NCBI GenBank assembly: GCA_002506365.1
Contig: DAXK01000040.1
Location: 1-42,525 of the forward strand
DNA: 42,525 nt
Source: an archaeon UBA583
GTDB taxonomy: Archaea; Nanobdellota; Nanobdellia; Woesearchaeales; UBA583
Direction: 5' to 3'
Below the pieces are notes generated by a model. It made no database searches, was not told where the DNA came from, and saw only the letters and a list, made by a program, of their open reading frames with translations. Position 1 is the stretch's first letter; each line of letters starts with the position of its first letter. A program made the position numbers and the translations under genes. This document shows, piece by piece, positions 8,073-16,177 of this stretch.

Positions 8073-8666
8073 ATGGCTTCAATAAGTAATTGGTTAGATG
8101 AGGTAGACTTTAGCAGTTTTCTCTTCAACCTTGAACAAAACGATTGGTTTGCATACGTCTTTCCATTTCTAATTGTCTATACTGTAATTTTTGCAGTTTT
8201 AGGTAAAGTAGATTTATTCAAAGATAAAAAAGCAGCAAAAGTAATTATCGCACTAGTATTTTCACTTTTCGCAATTGCATTCCCAATCTCAGATGAAAGT
8301 TCTTGTGGTATATACGGTGGTGGTCACGCACTAGATGGAGGATGTAGTCTTGGAGATTTAATGATTTCATTATTTCCAGGAGTTACAGCATTTTCAGTTG
8401 GAATTTTAGCATTATATCTTGTAGCAGCAATGTTAGGTGTAGATTTAATGAAAATTTTAGGTGATGATGAAAAAGACCAAAAAATTATTCGCCTAGCTTT
8501 AGGTGGAGTAGGATTATTAATTGTAGTATACTACTTTGCAAGAGGATTTGGATGGGGAGGTTTTGGAGGTTCCGGGGGAGGAATTGAAGAATTCTTCACA
8601 GACCCATTATTATATATGATTATCGTATTTGGTTTATTTTTCTATTATGTAGGAAAAGACGACTAA
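8073..8666 (+). CDS. Polytopic membrane protein (paralogue B)
   Basis: The product has 197 residues from the ATG at 8073. TTTTATAAAA is centred 28 nt upstream, which favours this ATG over the in-frame TTG at 8064. It has four or five membrane segments. It is a shorter paralogue of the preceding protein (shared FPFL-IVYTVIF-like helix and LMISLFPGV motif). It lacks the long charged tail and instead has Gly-rich loops (GWGGFGGSGGG near residue 168). Two cysteines lie in an external-looking loop (SSCGIY and GGCSLG). Function unknown. Confidence 0.72.
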   Translation: MASISNWLDEVDFSSFLFNLEQNDWFAYVFPFLIVYTVIFAVLGKVDLFKDKKAAKVIIALVFSLFAIAFPISDESSCGIYGGGHALDGGCSLGDLMISLFPGVTAFSVGILALYLVAAMLGVDLMKILGDDEKDQKIIRLALGGVGLLIVVYYFARGFGWGGFGGSGGGIEEFFTDPLLYMIIVFGLFFYYVGKDD

Positions 8667-8667
8667 A

Positions 8668-8689
8668 CATTTATATAATATTAAATGTA
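8668..8689 (+). terminator. Hairpin just after the paralogue B stop
   Basis: Arms ACATTTA and TAAATGT (7 bp, 8-nt loop) begin 1-2 nt after the stop. The interval also holds a 13-bp direct repeat (TATAATATTAAAT at 8674 and 8688), the second copy lying near the TATA position of the next gene. Confidence 0.3.
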
Positions 8690-8717
8690 TAATATTAAAT
8701 ATTAATTAAAAATAAAA

Positions 8718-9704
8718 ATGAAATTAAAAAAAATTAGTTCAATTGTCCTAGTAGCTTCAGCATTATTATTTGCTGGATGTTCTACTAGTTCAAGTTCAGG
8801 TGGGAAATCAAATGGATTTAATCCAGCATCTTCATTTAATGGAGGTTCAAGTGGATTAACTTTTTCATTTGAAAAAGATGCACCACCACAATCAGTAAAA
8901 GATCAAGGAATTCAACCATTTAATGTTAGATTACTTGTTAAAAATGAAGGAGAATTCGACATTGCTGAAAATTCAGGATATGTAAGTTTGGCTGGAATTG
9001 ATAAATCAGTTTACAATTTACAAGATTCATCAAAAACAATTCCTCAATTAAATGGATTTAAAGTTCAAGGAGCAAACACAATTGAAGGTAGAACTCAATT
9101 TGTATTATTCTCAAATTTAAAATATAGTGGCGAGGTTTTAGGTTCAACATCTGAAAAATTAATCGCAAACATTTGTTACCCTTATCAAACAAGAGCATCT
9201 ACTAACTTATGTGTTAGCGGAGATACTTCCTCATATGTTGATGAAGATTTAAAAATTTGTGACCTTCAAAGTGATAGAAATGTTGCAAGTTCAGGTGGAC
9301 CATTATTAATTGAAAATGTTAAACAATATCCATCTGGAACAAGTAAAGTTGATTTTCAATTTGATATTGTTCACAAACCAGCTGTTGTAACTTCAACATT
9401 ATATGAATCTGGTTCAATTGGTTCAGATTGTAGAATTAATGGGAACTTACAAACTTCATCTGAAGCTAGAGCAAAACAAAATATTGTTAAATATACTGTA
9501 AATACAGGATTATCAAACTTAAACTGTGAAGGTTCAAGTTCAAATTCTAATTCAGTTACATTATATGATAACAGATATACTGTTATTTGTTCACAAGATA
9601 CATCAGGTCAAGATGAATTTGAAAAACCAATCTCAATTACTTTAGATTACGAATATTTTGATAGAATCTCAACAGATATTACTATCGAACATATTCAAAG
9701 GTAA
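8718..9704 (+). CDS. Predicted lipoprotein, Ser/Gly-rich
   Basis: The protein has 328 residues with a clear lipoprotein signal. A basic start (MKLKK) and hydrophobic core end in LFAGC, with the lipidated Cys at residue 21. A Ser/Gly-rich linker follows (about 22-50), then a beta-rich ectodomain with several cysteines that could pair as disulfides. I recognise no family. It is last in the run of envelope genes that begins with the pilus locus, so it may act at the cell surface with them. The reading frame and signal are clear, but the function is not. Confidence 0.75.
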   Translation: MKLKKISSIVLVASALLFAGCSTSSSSGGKSNGFNPASSFNGGSSGLTFSFEKDAPPQSVKDQGIQPFNVRLLVKNEGEFDIAENSGYVSLAGIDKSVYNLQDSSKTIPQLNGFKVQGANTIEGRTQFVLFSNLKYSGEVLGSTSEKLIANICYPYQTRASTNLCVSGDTSSYVDEDLKICDLQSDRNVASSGGPLLIENVKQYPSGTSKVDFQFDIVHKPAVVTSTLYESGSIGSDCRINGNLQTSSEARAKQNIVKYTVNTGLSNLNCEGSSSNSNSVTLYDNRYTVICSQDTSGQDEFEKPISITLDYEYFDRISTDITIEHIQR

Positions 9705-9721
9705 ATCTTTTTAAGATTTAC
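9701..9721 (+). terminator. 9-bp hairpin over the lipoprotein stop codon
   Basis: GTAAATCTT (9701-9709), loop TTT, AAGATTTAC (9713-9721) is a perfect stem containing the stop TAA at 9702-9704. A T-rich stretch follows (9724-9748). Confidence 0.65.
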
Positions 9722-9861
9722 ACATATTTTTTCTATATTATTTTCTTTTAATAAATAATTATACTATTTTTCTACACTTAAATTCATAAACAAGTTTTTA
9801 AACGATTTCAACTTATTTTTATTATAGTAATTATCATATAGATAATAAAATTAATATAAAA

Positions 9862-10401
9862 ATGGATGAAATGTTAGGAACAGATAGATATTTTTTAGAA
9901 AAAGACAGAATACCTGTTTTTATTGGAAAACAAGGAAGTCAAAAAAAACAGTTTGAAGAGTTATTTAAATGTAAATTAGATATTAACTCAAATACTGGTG
10001 AAGTTGTAGTTCAAAATGGTGAAGCAGTAGATAATTTTGTATTATCAAATATTATTCACGCAATTAATTTTGGACATTCTCCAGAAGCTGCTTTAGAATT
10101 AAGAGATGAAAATTTTGTTTTAGATTCAATTGATGTAAAAACTAGAGTTAGAGACCATAAAAGATTAAAAATTGTTATGGGTAGAATTATTGGTAAAGAG
10201 GGAGGAACAAGAAGATTAATTGAAGAAATTACAAAATGTTCAGTTGCTGTTGGTGACCACATTGTATCAATTATCGGACCTTACGAGAATATTATGTTAG
10301 TTCATGAGGCATTAGATATGTTAATTGATGGAGCATCTCATAAATCATTCTATGGATTTTTAGAAAGAAATAGAACAAAAATGGATACTGGATTACTTTA
10401 A
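9862..10401 (+). CDS. KH-domain RNA-binding protein, archaeal Dim2/Pno1-like
   Basis: This is a predicted rRNA-processing factor acting on the small ribosomal subunit. Of its 179 residues, the first KH-like domain has its GxxG loop as GKQG (22-25) and the second as GKEG (111-114). The following segment GGTRRLIEEITKCSVAVGD is typical of archaeal Dim2/Krr1 homologues. The length fits the family (about 180-220). It stands alone between the lipoprotein and convergent DUF1653 genes. Its stop lies inside an 18-bp palindrome followed by a T-run. Confidence 0.88.
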   Translation: MDEMLGTDRYFLEKDRIPVFIGKQGSQKKQFEELFKCKLDINSNTGEVVVQNGEAVDNFVLSNIIHAINFGHSPEAALELRDENFVLDSIDVKTRVRDHKRLKIVMGRIIGKEGGTRRLIEEITKCSVAVGDHIVSIIGPYENIMLVHEALDMLIDGASHKSFYGFLERNRTKMDTGLL

Positions 10402-10416
10402 AGTAATCTTTTTTAT
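10391..10416 (+). terminator. 18-bp palindrome plus T-run over the KH gene stop
   Basis: GATTACTTTAAAGTAATC (10391-10408) is a perfect palindrome containing the stop TAA (10399-10401). It is followed by TTTTTT, like an intrinsic terminator. It can also form on the other strand and may serve the convergent gene. Confidence 0.7.
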
Positions 10417-10427
10417 TTTATATGAAA

Positions 10428-10661
10428 TTATAATTTGGTAAATCTTTTAACGATTTTCCCATTTATTTCTAACTCACTAAAAAAATTCTCAAATTCTCGA
10501 ACAAAAATTGGTTCATCTTTAAATTCTTCACCAAATTCATTTATTTCATATAGAGCTTTATATACCACACATTTTTTCAAACTATCTTCATATAATCCTA
10601 TATGCAAAACTTCATACTCTTTTCCTTTATAATGTTTATATTTTCCAATTAATTGTTTCAT
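10428..10661 (-). CDS. DUF1653 family protein
   Basis: A small soluble protein of 77 residues. The pattern GKYKHYKGKEYEVLHIG, then VVYKALYE and FVREFENFF, followed by RF near the end, matches DUF1653 proteins, whose function is unknown. Length is normal for the family. Its stop codon lies in the 12-bp palindrome AAATTATAATTT (10425-10436). It is convergent with the KH gene and probably monocistronic. Confidence 0.8.
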   Translation of the reverse strand: MKQLIGKYKHYKGKEYEVLHIGLYEDSLKKCVVYKALYEINEFGEEFKDEPIFVREFENFFSELEINGKIVKRFTKL

Positions 10662-10721
10662 TTTAATTTTATATTTTATTTTTAATAATTTTAAATTATA
10701 GTTCTAATTTATAGTTCTAAT

Positions 10722-11126
10722 TTATTGTCTATATTCAATAAACTTAACTCTTTTATTTCTAACAGCATCCGCAATACTTCTCTCAGTTTTATTCATTTTA
10801 GCATTTCCAGATTTTACTTCAATAAATACAATTTCTGTAACATTTTGTTCATCTAATCCAGTAAAACAAATAAAATCTGTAGGTGCTCCTAAAAACCTAC
10901 ACTCACTAGCTTTTACTGGAAAATCTTCTGCAAAAGGGCTTAATTGTTCAGTAATATGACCTTTTAAAACTGAACGAGACTTTGCCACAGCATCTTTTCT
11001 CTCTTTAGCAATTGTTTTCTCCATTAGTTCATACATAACCCTTTTACCAATTGACTTACCAGCAAAAAAAGATAAAATAACTAAAATAACTAATCCAAAA
11101 ATAATTTGTGTTGAATTTATTTCCAT
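10722..11126 (-). CDS. Membrane-anchored Holliday-junction-resolvase-related endonuclease
   Basis: The protein has 134 residues. One N-terminal membrane helix (about residues 7-24) precedes a charged helix and a small nuclease-like domain. That domain has GAPTDFICF, then IVFIEVKSG, then a C-terminal helix and a last strand VKFIEYR. The D...E-x-K arrangement is that of the PD-(D/E)xK fold, as in the archaeal Endonuc_Holl family, which also carries N-terminal helices. TTTAAA is centred 25 nt before the ATG. The substrate is unknown. The membrane anchor makes a general recombination role doubtful. Confidence 0.75.
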   Translation of the reverse strand: MEINSTQIIFGLVILVILSFFAGKSIGKRVMYELMEKTIAKERKDAVAKSRSVLKGHITEQLSPFAEDFPVKASECRFLGAPTDFICFTGLDEQNVTEIVFIEVKSGNAKMNKTERSIADAVRNKRVKFIEYRQ

Positions 11127-11278
11127 AATATTTTTTCAAATAATTTATTTAAATAAATTTGTTTTATATTTTTATTTTTAATCCTAAAATATTTACCTAA
11201 TCTATTTATCTTCTAATTGTTAAGTATCTTTATAAATAACTATAAACTATCATACTTATACTATTAGCATTATAAATT

Positions 11279-11293
11279 ACGAAATAAATTCGT
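11279..11293. promoter_or_regulatory. Possible operator in the sufB promoter
   Basis: The inverted repeat ACGAA-ATAAA-TTCGT lies immediately downstream of a TATA box (ATTATAAATTA, 11269-11279), between it and the expected transcription start near 11300. A repressor there would block sufB. The arms are only 5 bp, so chance cannot be excluded. Confidence 0.3.
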
Positions 11294-11314
11294 TTTTTAT
11301 ACATAGACTATAAC

Positions 11315-12721
11315 ATGGATGAAGAAATAAAAAACTTTGAAATTGATAGAAGTAGGTATGATGATTTTAATCCTAATTCTAAATCAAGATATATTGCAAA
11401 ACCAGGATTAACTGAAGAATTAGTTAGAAAAATTTCGTCAGATAAAAATGAACCTGAATGGATGTTAAATAAAAGATTAAGAGCATATAAAGCTTTTCTA
11501 AATGCTCAACTAAATTGGGGGCCAGATTTAATTGGTTTAGATTTGGATGAAATTATTTATTATGTTGATCCAGATGCTGAAAATTCTAGAACTTGGGACG
11601 ATGTTCCAGAAGATATTAAACAAACATTTGAAAAATTAGGTATTCCTGAGGCAGAAAGAGAGTCTTTAGCAGGAGTTGGTGGACAATACGACTCAAACAC
11701 AGTTTATCACAATTTAAAGAAAGAATGGGAAGATAAAGGTGTAATTTTTGAAGATATGGACACAGCAATTCAAAAATATCCAAATTTAGTAAAAAAACAT
11801 TTTATGACTAATTGCGTTCCAATCTCCGATCATAAATTCTCAATGCTTCACGCAGCAGTTTGGTCAGGTGGAACGTTTATTTATGTGCCAGAAGGTGTAA
11901 CTGTTGATATTCCTCTGCAAGCATATTTTAGAATGAATGCTTCAAAAGGTGGACAATTTGAACATACATTAATTATTGCTGATAAAAATTCTGAAATTCA
12001 CTACATTGAAGGATGTTCATCACCAAGATACGCAGAATCCTCCTTACATGCAGGATGTGTTGAATTATTTGTTGGTGAAGGTGCAAAAATGGTTTATTCA
12101 AGTATTGAAAATTGGTCAAAAAATACTTATAATTTAAATACAAAAAGGGCAATTGTTCAAAAAAATGGAAAAATTGAATGGTTAAATGGAAACATGGGTT
12201 CAGGAAGAACAATGTTATATCCATGTTCAGTGCTCCTTGGAGACAATTCAAGTTCAGATAGTATTGGAATTGCTTTTTCAGCAAAAGGACAAAACCAAGA
12301 CACTGGAACTAAAGTAATTCATATTGGAAAAAATACAAAATCTATGATTAAAGCAAAATCAATTTCAAAAGATGGTGGAATTTCATCTTACAGAGGTCTC
12401 GTAAAAGTTAGTAAACAAGCAGAAAATGCTATCTCTGCAATTGAATGTGACGCACTTTTAGTTGATGGAAAATCTGTCTCAAATACTTTTCCAGTAATGG
12501 AAGTTGAAAATCAATCTGCTCAAGTAATTCACGAAGCAAAAATCGGAAAAATAGGGGATGATGAAATTTTTTATCTAATGAGTAGAGGATTAACAGAAGA
12601 AAACGCAAAACAAATGATAGTTAGTGGATTTGCAAATGATGTAATTAAAAAATTACCATTTGAATACGCTGTTGAATTAAATAAATTAATTGAAATGGAA
12701 ATGGAGGATAGTATTGGTTAA
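11315..12721 (+). CDS. sufB: Fe-S cluster assembly scaffold protein SufB
   Basis: SufB is the main scaffold subunit of the SUF iron-sulfur assembly complex (SufBC2D) and receives sulfur from SufS. The 468 residues match SufB throughout. GGTFIYVPEGVTVDIPLQ and HYIEGCSSP lie in the middle. Near the C-terminus IECDALL carries the conserved cysteine (Cys378), followed by SNTFPVMEVENQSAQVIHEA and IGDDEIFYLMSRGL. Length is normal. It starts a two-gene unit with sufD, 38 nt downstream. The promoter has a TATA box about 42 nt before the ATG, predicting a leader of about 15 nt. Confidence 0.97.
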   Translation: MDEEIKNFEIDRSRYDDFNPNSKSRYIAKPGLTEELVRKISSDKNEPEWMLNKRLRAYKAFLNAQLNWGPDLIGLDLDEIIYYVDPDAENSRTWDDVPEDIKQTFEKLGIPEAERESLAGVGGQYDSNTVYHNLKKEWEDKGVIFEDMDTAIQKYPNLVKKHFMTNCVPISDHKFSMLHAAVWSGGTFIYVPEGVTVDIPLQAYFRMNASKGGQFEHTLIIADKNSEIHYIEGCSSPRYAESSLHAGCVELFVGEGAKMVYSSIENWSKNTYNLNTKRAIVQKNGKIEWLNGNMGSGRTMLYPCSVLLGDNSSSDSIGIAFSAKGQNQDTGTKVIHIGKNTKSMIKAKSISKDGGISSYRGLVKVSKQAENAISAIECDALLVDGKSVSNTFPVMEVENQSAQVIHEAKIGKIGDDEIFYLMSRGLTEENAKQMIVSGFANDVIKKLPFEYAVELNKLIEMEMEDSIG

Positions 12722-12759
12722 AATGAAATTAATTAAAGTGGTTGAGGTTAAATTATAAA

Positions 12760-13668
12760 ATGGCAATGTTAAGAGAATTAAATAATATTAAAGATTTATT
12801 TGAAAAATCTTTAGAAACTAAAAATAAAATTGAAACAAATCTTTCTGCTGTTGAAGCATTTAAAACAAAATTTTTTGAAAATAACTTTTTTTCAGAAAAA
12901 TTAGAATCAGAAACTTTTGTTGAGATTAATAAAGATGAAACTTTAGAAATTTCAGGTTCAGGAATTGTAAATATTTTAGTTAAATCAGATTCAAATTTAT
13001 TATTAAATTTACAAAATAAAATAAGTTGTTTAATTAGAATTATTGTAGAAGAAAATGTTAAATTAAATTTATCAGAATTATCAAATAATTCAGAGATATT
13101 TAAATATTTACAAATTTATCAAAAAGAAAACTCAACTGTAAACTTTGGACAATTCATTTTATCATCAAGAGTTAATTATGTAAAAACTTATTTAGAAAAA
13201 AATGCTATATATGAATTAAATACTGGATACTTTACAAACAATGAGGAAAATTTTATTCGGTGTGAAGTATCACATATTTATGGAGAAAATGAATCAAATC
13301 AAAAATTAAATGGTGCAAGTATTAATGGTGGAAAAGTTCTTTGTGATGGGGTAATTAATATTAAACCAAACGCAGAAAACTCAACTGGACACTTAAATAT
13401 TAAAGGTTTAATTTTAGACAAACAATCAAAAATTTGGTCTGAACCAATTTTAGAAGTTGAAAATAATGTTGTTAGTTGTTCACATGGGTGTTCAATTTCC
13501 CAAATTTCAGATGACATCGAATTTTATATGATGTCTAGAGGAATTATTAAAAAACAAGTTGTTGAATTAATAGTTCAAGGTTATTTTGGATTGCCATTAA
13601 GTTTAATTAAATCAAATACTCAAAAACAAGAATTAGAAAAAGTTTTAGAATTAAATTTAAAATTATAA
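12760..13668 (+). CDS. sufD: Fe-S cluster assembly protein SufD-like
   Basis: SufD is the second scaffold subunit and partners SufB and SufC. The product has 302 residues from the ATG at 12760, with GAGGT at 12744-12748 as ribosome-binding site; an in-frame TTG at 12742 overlaps that site and is less likely. The C-terminal half is clearly SUF: GHLNIKGLILDKQSKIWSEP, then VVSCSHGCSI with the conserved His (His242), then YMMSRGI. The N-terminal half is divergent and shorter than bacterial SufD (about 420 residues). It is co-transcribed with sufB. Confidence 0.92.
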   Translation: MAMLRELNNIKDLFEKSLETKNKIETNLSAVEAFKTKFFENNFFSEKLESETFVEINKDETLEISGSGIVNILVKSDSNLLLNLQNKISCLIRIIVEENVKLNLSELSNNSEIFKYLQIYQKENSTVNFGQFILSSRVNYVKTYLEKNAIYELNTGYFTNNEENFIRCEVSHIYGENESNQKLNGASINGGKVLCDGVINIKPNAENSTGHLNIKGLILDKQSKIWSEPILEVENNVVSCSHGCSISQISDDIEFYMMSRGIIKKQVVELIVQGYFGLPLSLIKSNTQKQELEKVLELNLKL

Positions 13669-13735
13669 TTATTAAACTTTTTTCTCCAATATTTCAACCA
13701 TAGTTATATATATCTGATAATTTAATAGTTATTAT

Positions 13736-14710
13736 ATGAAACTATCTAGATTAAATATATTCTTATTATTAATAATCTTATTAATCTCTTTTTTTTCAAT
13801 TAGTTATTTAGATTTTACTAAATCAAAATTAAATAGATTAGAAATTTTAAATGAGCAATTTGAATTAGAATATAATTTAGAAAATAAATATTTAGAATTT
13901 AAATTATTTCAAAAAAATATTGGACTTGATTTAGTTTTTTTAAATAATCTTTATAGTATGAGAGATTTAGTAGATTCAAGTAATTTTTCAATTGAATCTA
14001 AAAATAAACTCGCAAATGAATTAAAACAGTATATGTTAAATAAACCTGATTTTTATCAAATTAGTTATATTGATGAGTTAGGTTTAGAACAAGTAAAAGT
14101 TGAAAATCGTGATGGTGTGATTGAAATAATTTCAGAAGATAAATTACAAAATAAATTTGATACTATATATTTTCAAGATTCATTAAAATTAACACAGGGA
14201 GATTTTTATTTATCTGAAATAAATTTAAATATTGAATATTTAGAATTAGATACTAGGACTTTGTTAAATGAAACTTATTTTATCCCAAGTATTAGGTATG
14301 GGATTCCTCTTTATGATAAAAATAATGTTAGGCAGGGAATTTTAATTATAAATGTATTTGCAAATCCTTTTTTAGATATAATTAGATTTGAAGGTTTAGA
14401 TTTTTCACAATTAACATTAATTGATAATGATGGTTATTATGTTGCAAATAAAAATTATCTAAAAGAATTTGGAGCTCAAACTAAAACTTATGATAATTTC
14501 TTTACAGATAATCCTCAAATCTCTAAAGATATTTTTAAAAATTTTAACGCTTCATATATGACAGTTGGCGATAATTATTTCAGATTTAAATATATTTATC
14601 CTACTTTAAAAAATTTTGAAATTTATAATAGTTCAAATAAAATTTATGGTGAAGATTCAGAAAAAATTTATTATTTAATTTTGGTAAATAAATTAAATTC
14701 TAATGAATAA
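13736..14710 (+). CDS. Membrane-anchored double-Cache (PDC) sensor protein without output domain
   Basis: The protein has 324 residues. One N-terminal membrane helix (about 7-25) is followed by an extracytoplasmic domain of about 290 residues. The sequence FYQISYIDELGLEQVKVE, the GDFYLSEI and RYGIPLYDKNNVRQGILIINV segments, and LTLIDNDGYYVANKN match the dCache/PDC sensors found in chemoreceptors, histidine kinases and cyclases. No second membrane helix or cytoplasmic signalling domain follows, so the protein ends at the sensor. It lies between sufD and sufS but has its own TATA box (TTATATATAT, about 28 nt upstream), so it need not serve the SUF system. The ligand is unknown. Confidence 0.75.
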   Translation: MKLSRLNIFLLLIILLISFFSISYLDFTKSKLNRLEILNEQFELEYNLENKYLEFKLFQKNIGLDLVFLNNLYSMRDLVDSSNFSIESKNKLANELKQYMLNKPDFYQISYIDELGLEQVKVENRDGVIEIISEDKLQNKFDTIYFQDSLKLTQGDFYLSEINLNIEYLELDTRTLLNETYFIPSIRYGIPLYDKNNVRQGILIINVFANPFLDIIRFEGLDFSQLTLIDNDGYYVANKNYLKEFGAQTKTYDNFFTDNPQISKDIFKNFNASYMTVGDNYFRFKYIYPTLKNFEIYNSSNKIYGEDSEKIYYLILVNKLNSNE

Positions 14711-14716
14711 TCATTA
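14701..14716 (+). terminator. Hairpin over the Cache gene stop
   Basis: TAATGA-ATAA-TCATTA is a perfect 6-bp stem whose loop is at the stop codon (14708-14710). It separates the Cache gene from sufS, which has its own TATA box. Confidence 0.35.
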
Positions 14717-14767
14717 TTGATAATAATAATGAATAACAATTATAAAGAAAAAAATATTTTTTTATAT

Positions 14768-16051
14768 ATGAATAAAAAAATGTCTGGTGACCAATTAATT
14801 AAATATTTTAAAAAAATCAGAAAAGATTTTCCAATTTTAAATCAAAAAGTAAACAATAAAAATTTAGTATACACCGATAATGGTGCTACAACTCAAAAAC
14901 CTCAAATTATGATTGATTCATTAGTTGAATATTATACAACCTATAATTCAAATGTTCATAGAGGATTACATACTCTATCTGAAAAAGCAACAAATGAATA
15001 CGAATCAGTTAGGAAAAAAGTTGCTAACTTTATTAATTCAAAAACAGAAGAAATTATTTTCACAACTGGAACAACACAAGGTCTAAATTTAATCGCAAAT
15101 GGATTATCTGGCAAATTAACACACTTTGATGAAATTGTAACAACGCAAATGGAGCATCATGCAAATCTTGTTACTTGGCAACAATTAGCAAAGAAAACTG
15201 GTGCAAAATTAAAATTCATTAATGTTTTAGAAACTGGAGAATTAGATTTAGAACACGCAAAAAAAGTTATAAATAAAAATACTAAAATCGTATCATTAAC
15301 CCATATTTCAAATGTATTAGGAACAATTAATCCAGTTAAAAAAATAATTCAATTAGCAAAATCAAAAAATGAAAATTGTTTAACAATTATTGATGGAGCT
15401 CAAAGTATTGGACATATGCCAATTGATGTAAAAAAATTAGATTGTGATTTTTTTGTATTCTCAGCCCACAAAATGTGTGGTCCTACTGGAATTGGAATTG
15501 TTTATGGAAAATTTGATTCATTAAAAAAACTAACACCTTCTACATTTGGTGGAGATATGATTTTAGAAGTTGAATTTGAAAAATCAAGTTTTAATAAAAT
15601 TCCTTATTGTTTTGAAGCTGGAACGCCAAATATTGCTGACACAATTGCTTTTGGAAAAACAATCGACTACTTAACAAATATTGGGATGAAAAATGTTGAA
15701 AATTATGATAAAATCTTAACAAAATATTTTCTCTCACAAGTTAAAGAATTAGAAAAAAATCATGGATTTACATTTTATGGTCCAAAAAGTATTTCAAAAA
15801 AATCGGGGGTTTTCTCCTTTACAATTGATGGTGTTCATTCTCATGATATTTCAACAATTTTAGATAGGTCTGGGATTGCAGTTCGTGGTGGACATCATTG
15901 TGCTATGCCACTAACAAATAATGTTTTAGGAGTTGTAGCAACATCAAGAATAAGTTTTTATTTTTATAATACTCTATCTGAAATTGATTATATAATTAAA
16001 TGTTTAAAACAAATAAAAAAAGAATTTGACAAAGGAGAATTTCTTTTTTAA
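14768..16051 (+). CDS. sufS: Cysteine desulfurase SufS
   Basis: This PLP enzyme takes sulfur from L-cysteine and passes it to the SufB scaffold. The start at 14768 is chosen because AATTATAAAG is centred 25 nt upstream and the reading then begins shortly before the family start (KKIRKDFPIL). In-frame ATGs also exist at 14729 and 14780. The 427 residues include TDNGATTQKP, TTGTTQGLNL, EHHANLVTW and IDGAQSIGH. The PLP lysine is in SAHKMCGPTG (Lys235) and the catalytic cysteine in RGGHHCAMP (Cys378). These define a type II (SufS) desulfurase. No SufE or SufU sulfur-transfer partner is visible nearby. Confidence 0.95.
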   Translation: MNKKMSGDQLIKYFKKIRKDFPILNQKVNNKNLVYTDNGATTQKPQIMIDSLVEYYTTYNSNVHRGLHTLSEKATNEYESVRKKVANFINSKTEEIIFTTGTTQGLNLIANGLSGKLTHFDEIVTTQMEHHANLVTWQQLAKKTGAKLKFINVLETGELDLEHAKKVINKNTKIVSLTHISNVLGTINPVKKIIQLAKSKNENCLTIIDGAQSIGHMPIDVKKLDCDFFVFSAHKMCGPTGIGIVYGKFDSLKKLTPSTFGGDMILEVEFEKSSFNKIPYCFEAGTPNIADTIAFGKTIDYLTNIGMKNVENYDKILTKYFLSQVKELEKNHGFTFYGPKSISKKSGVFSFTIDGVHSHDISTILDRSGIAVRGGHHCAMPLTNNVLGVVATSRISFYFYNTLSEIDYIIKCLKQIKKEFDKGEFLF

Positions 16052-16054
16052 ATT

Positions 16055-16134
16055 ACTATATTTAAAATAATTATAAATACAATTTTTATTTATTTTTTAG
16101 TTGATTTTTTTTCTTTTAAAAAACTATATTTAAA
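16055..16134. repeat. Direct repeat ACTATATTTAAA upstream of the ABC genes
   Basis: The 12-bp word ACTATATTTAAA occurs exactly at 16055-16066 and 16123-16134, in the 126-nt space before the ABC ATPase gene. It could be a pair of activator sites or alternative TATA elements. The likely TATA box for the gene itself is further on (about 16146-16157). Confidence 0.3.
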
Positions 16135-16177
16135 GTGGTAACAACATATATTAAATAATTTGAGATTTATTATTATT

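Noticed and set aside
10435..10632. Plus-strand frame opposite the DUF1653 gene
   Set aside because: The DUF1653 reading matches a family along its whole length. The opposite frame has no promoter or family features.
10697..10722. Two copies of TATAGTTCTAATT after the resolvase-like gene
   Set aside because: A short A/T-rich direct repeat with no symmetry, promoter position or third copy. Replication slippage explains it.
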